Positions 63,001-64,000 of a DNA stretch of 64,000 nt are shown here, in pieces. The notes under the pieces are model-generated. The model did no database searches and was not told where the DNA came from. It worked only from the letters and a program-made list of their open reading frames with translations. Positions within the stretch are counted from its first letter, which is position 1. Every line of letters begins with the position of its first letter. The stretch is from positions 62,001-126,000 of the forward strand of contig NZ_AORV01000054.1 in the NCBI RefSeq assembly GCF_000350485.1. Reading direction: 5' to 3'. This stretch comes from Ruminiclostridium cellobioparum subsp. termitidis CT1112. Lineage in GTDB: Bacteria; Bacillota; Clostridia; Acetivibrionales; DSM-1351. Made by a program: the position numbers and the translations under genes.

Positions 63001-64000
63001 CTAAACAAACTCAACAAAAACCTGATTTGCCAGATCCAGGCCCAACTGGGTCAGTCTGATACTTTTATCATCGGTTTCGATAAGCTGTTTCTTTTTCAAC
63101 CTGTCGATCTTAGCTGCATAGGCGTCGAATATATTCTGATTGAACCTGTCCTCAAATTTTTCTCTGCTCACACCATCTATAAGCCTGAGTCCCAGGAACA
63201 TATACTCCGACATTTTTTCACAAAAATCTCTGACATACCTTTCTTCAACCGGCTTTTGACCTTTTGACAAATATTCTATATAACCCTCGATGGTGGCCTG
63301 GTTTTCAAATCTGATATCCTGGAGGAATGAATGCGCACCTGCACCCAGTCCAAGATACTCCAGACAGTTCCAGTATATGAGATTATGTCGGCATTCGCAG
63401 CCTTCCTTTGCAAAATTGGAAAGTTCATAGTGGTTAAAACCCTGTTGCTTTAGATATTCGATTGCATAATGGTACATTTCCCTGTCAAGCTCATCCTCCA
63501 TCTCAATAAGCTTGCCTGTATCGCGCATATCACCGAATCTTGTGCCTTCTTCAACCTTAAGGTCGTATGCTGAAATGTGGGTTACACCCAGGTCTGTCAA
63601 TACACTCAGGGTATCCTTCCAATCCTTTAACGTCTGTCCCGGTATACCAAATATTATATCGGCATTTATATTATCAAAACCGGCTTTTTTGGCCATTTCC
63701 ACACTGGAAACAAATTCACCTGCAGTATGTCGTCTGCCGAGGTATTTTAAAAGGTTTTCCTGATACGCCTGCAAACCGATGCTGATCCTGTTTATACCGT
63801 ACTGTCCGTATTCCTTCAGCTTCTCTTCGTTTATTGTGCCGGGATTACTTTCAATGGTTATTTCACAGGGCTCCGATACATGATACTTTTCCCTGCACTC
63901 ATTGAGAATCTCTCCTATAAACCGGGGTTCAACACAGGTTGGCGTCCCTCCTCCGATAAAAATGGTACCTATCTTGTTGAGTGCCATTTCATCCCGGTAC
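63001..64000 (-). CDS. hemW: HemW, radical-SAM heme chaperone (coproporphyrinogen III oxidase-like), N-terminus outside window
   Basis: At least 333 residues; the frame is open at the right edge, so the N-terminal CxxxCxxC cluster motif and true start are not seen. Visible features are IFIGGGTPT, ESNPGT, GINRISIGLQ, NADIIFGIPGQT, SAYDLKVEEGT, NHYELSNFA, HNLIYWN and YLGLGAGAHS, and a C-terminal HemN_C-like winged region. In the family, HemW delivers heme rather than oxidising coproporphyrinogen. It sits after gpr/rpsT, a common neighbourhood in Firmicutes, usually with lepA in between or after. Confidence 0.9.
   Translation of the reverse strand, partial: YRDEMALNKIGTIFIGGGTPTCVEPRFIGEILNECREKYHVSEPCEITIESNPGTINEEKLKEYGQYGINRISIGLQAYQENLLKYLGRRHTAGEFVSSVEMAKKAGFDNINADIIFGIPGQTLKDWKDTLSVLTDLGVTHISAYDLKVEEGTRFGDMRDTGKLIEMEDELDREMYHYAIEYLKQQGFNHYELSNFAKEGCECRHNLIYWNCLEYLGLGAGAHSFLQDIRFENQATIEGYIEYLSKGQKPVEERYVRDFCEKMSEYMFLGLRLIDGVSREKFEDRFNQNIFDAYAAKIDRLKKKQLIETDDKSIRLTQLGLDLANQVFVEFV

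Overview
The window looks like a chromosome segment of a low-GC, spore-forming, plant-polysaccharide-degrading clostridium of the Ruminiclostridium type. Evidence is the gpr spore-germination protease, a GH30 glycosidase with a lipoprotein-type sugar ABC importer, a YesM/YesN-type two-component system, a family-3 cellulose-binding module, SLH repeats and purine-rich Shine-Dalgarno sites with several TTG/GTG starts. The genus is inference.

Layout. (1) 1-6120, minus strand: a sugar-import and catabolic operon, read permease, permease, binding lipoprotein, GH30 glycosidase, class II aldolase, sugar-phosphate isomerase (cut by the window edge). It diverges from an AraC-type response regulator and YesM-type kinase (6503-9873, plus) that probably control it. 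(2) 9926-12357, minus: a second two-component pair whose response regulator has no DNA-binding domain. (3) 12708-18906: kdpFABC with a micropeptide before kdpF, a small membrane ORF after kdpC, and a convergent short KdpD made only of the N-terminal sensor and USP domains. (4) 19.0-28.0 kb: AT-rich, gene-poor accessory DNA that reads as a toxin-immunity graveyard. It holds immunity-like genes, toxin C-terminal fragments without an Rhs body, a 73-bp Rhs-core remnant, a frameshifted lipoprotein, and a decayed Rhs tail split by an IS3-family element. (5) 28.0-57.9 kb, minus, apparently one long transcription unit: an SLH protein, a CBM3-FN3 protein, three tandem FN3 paralogues with near-identical tails and different heads, two anchored helical proteins, a 3.4-kaa YD-repeat (Rhs/WapA-like) protein and a membrane protein that is probably its immunity partner. 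(6) 58.1-64.0 kb: housekeeping genes ligA, an M50B-like peptidase, gpr, rpsT, a MITE-like element and hemW (cut by the window edge).

How it may work together. In region 5 every protein from the SLH protein to the giant YD protein has an export signal or membrane anchor. Four of them end in a short domain resembling a cohesin. I infer a cell-surface assembly that displays or delivers a polymorphic toxin: SLH for wall attachment, CBM3 for a polysaccharide surface, FN3 arrays as stalks. The graveyard downstream records repeated replacement of the toxin tip, with displaced toxin ends and immunity genes left in order on the same strand. This coupling of a modular FN3/CBM3/SLH surface operon to an Rhs toxin is the most interesting candidate system here. 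The individual families are known; the assembly is inference.
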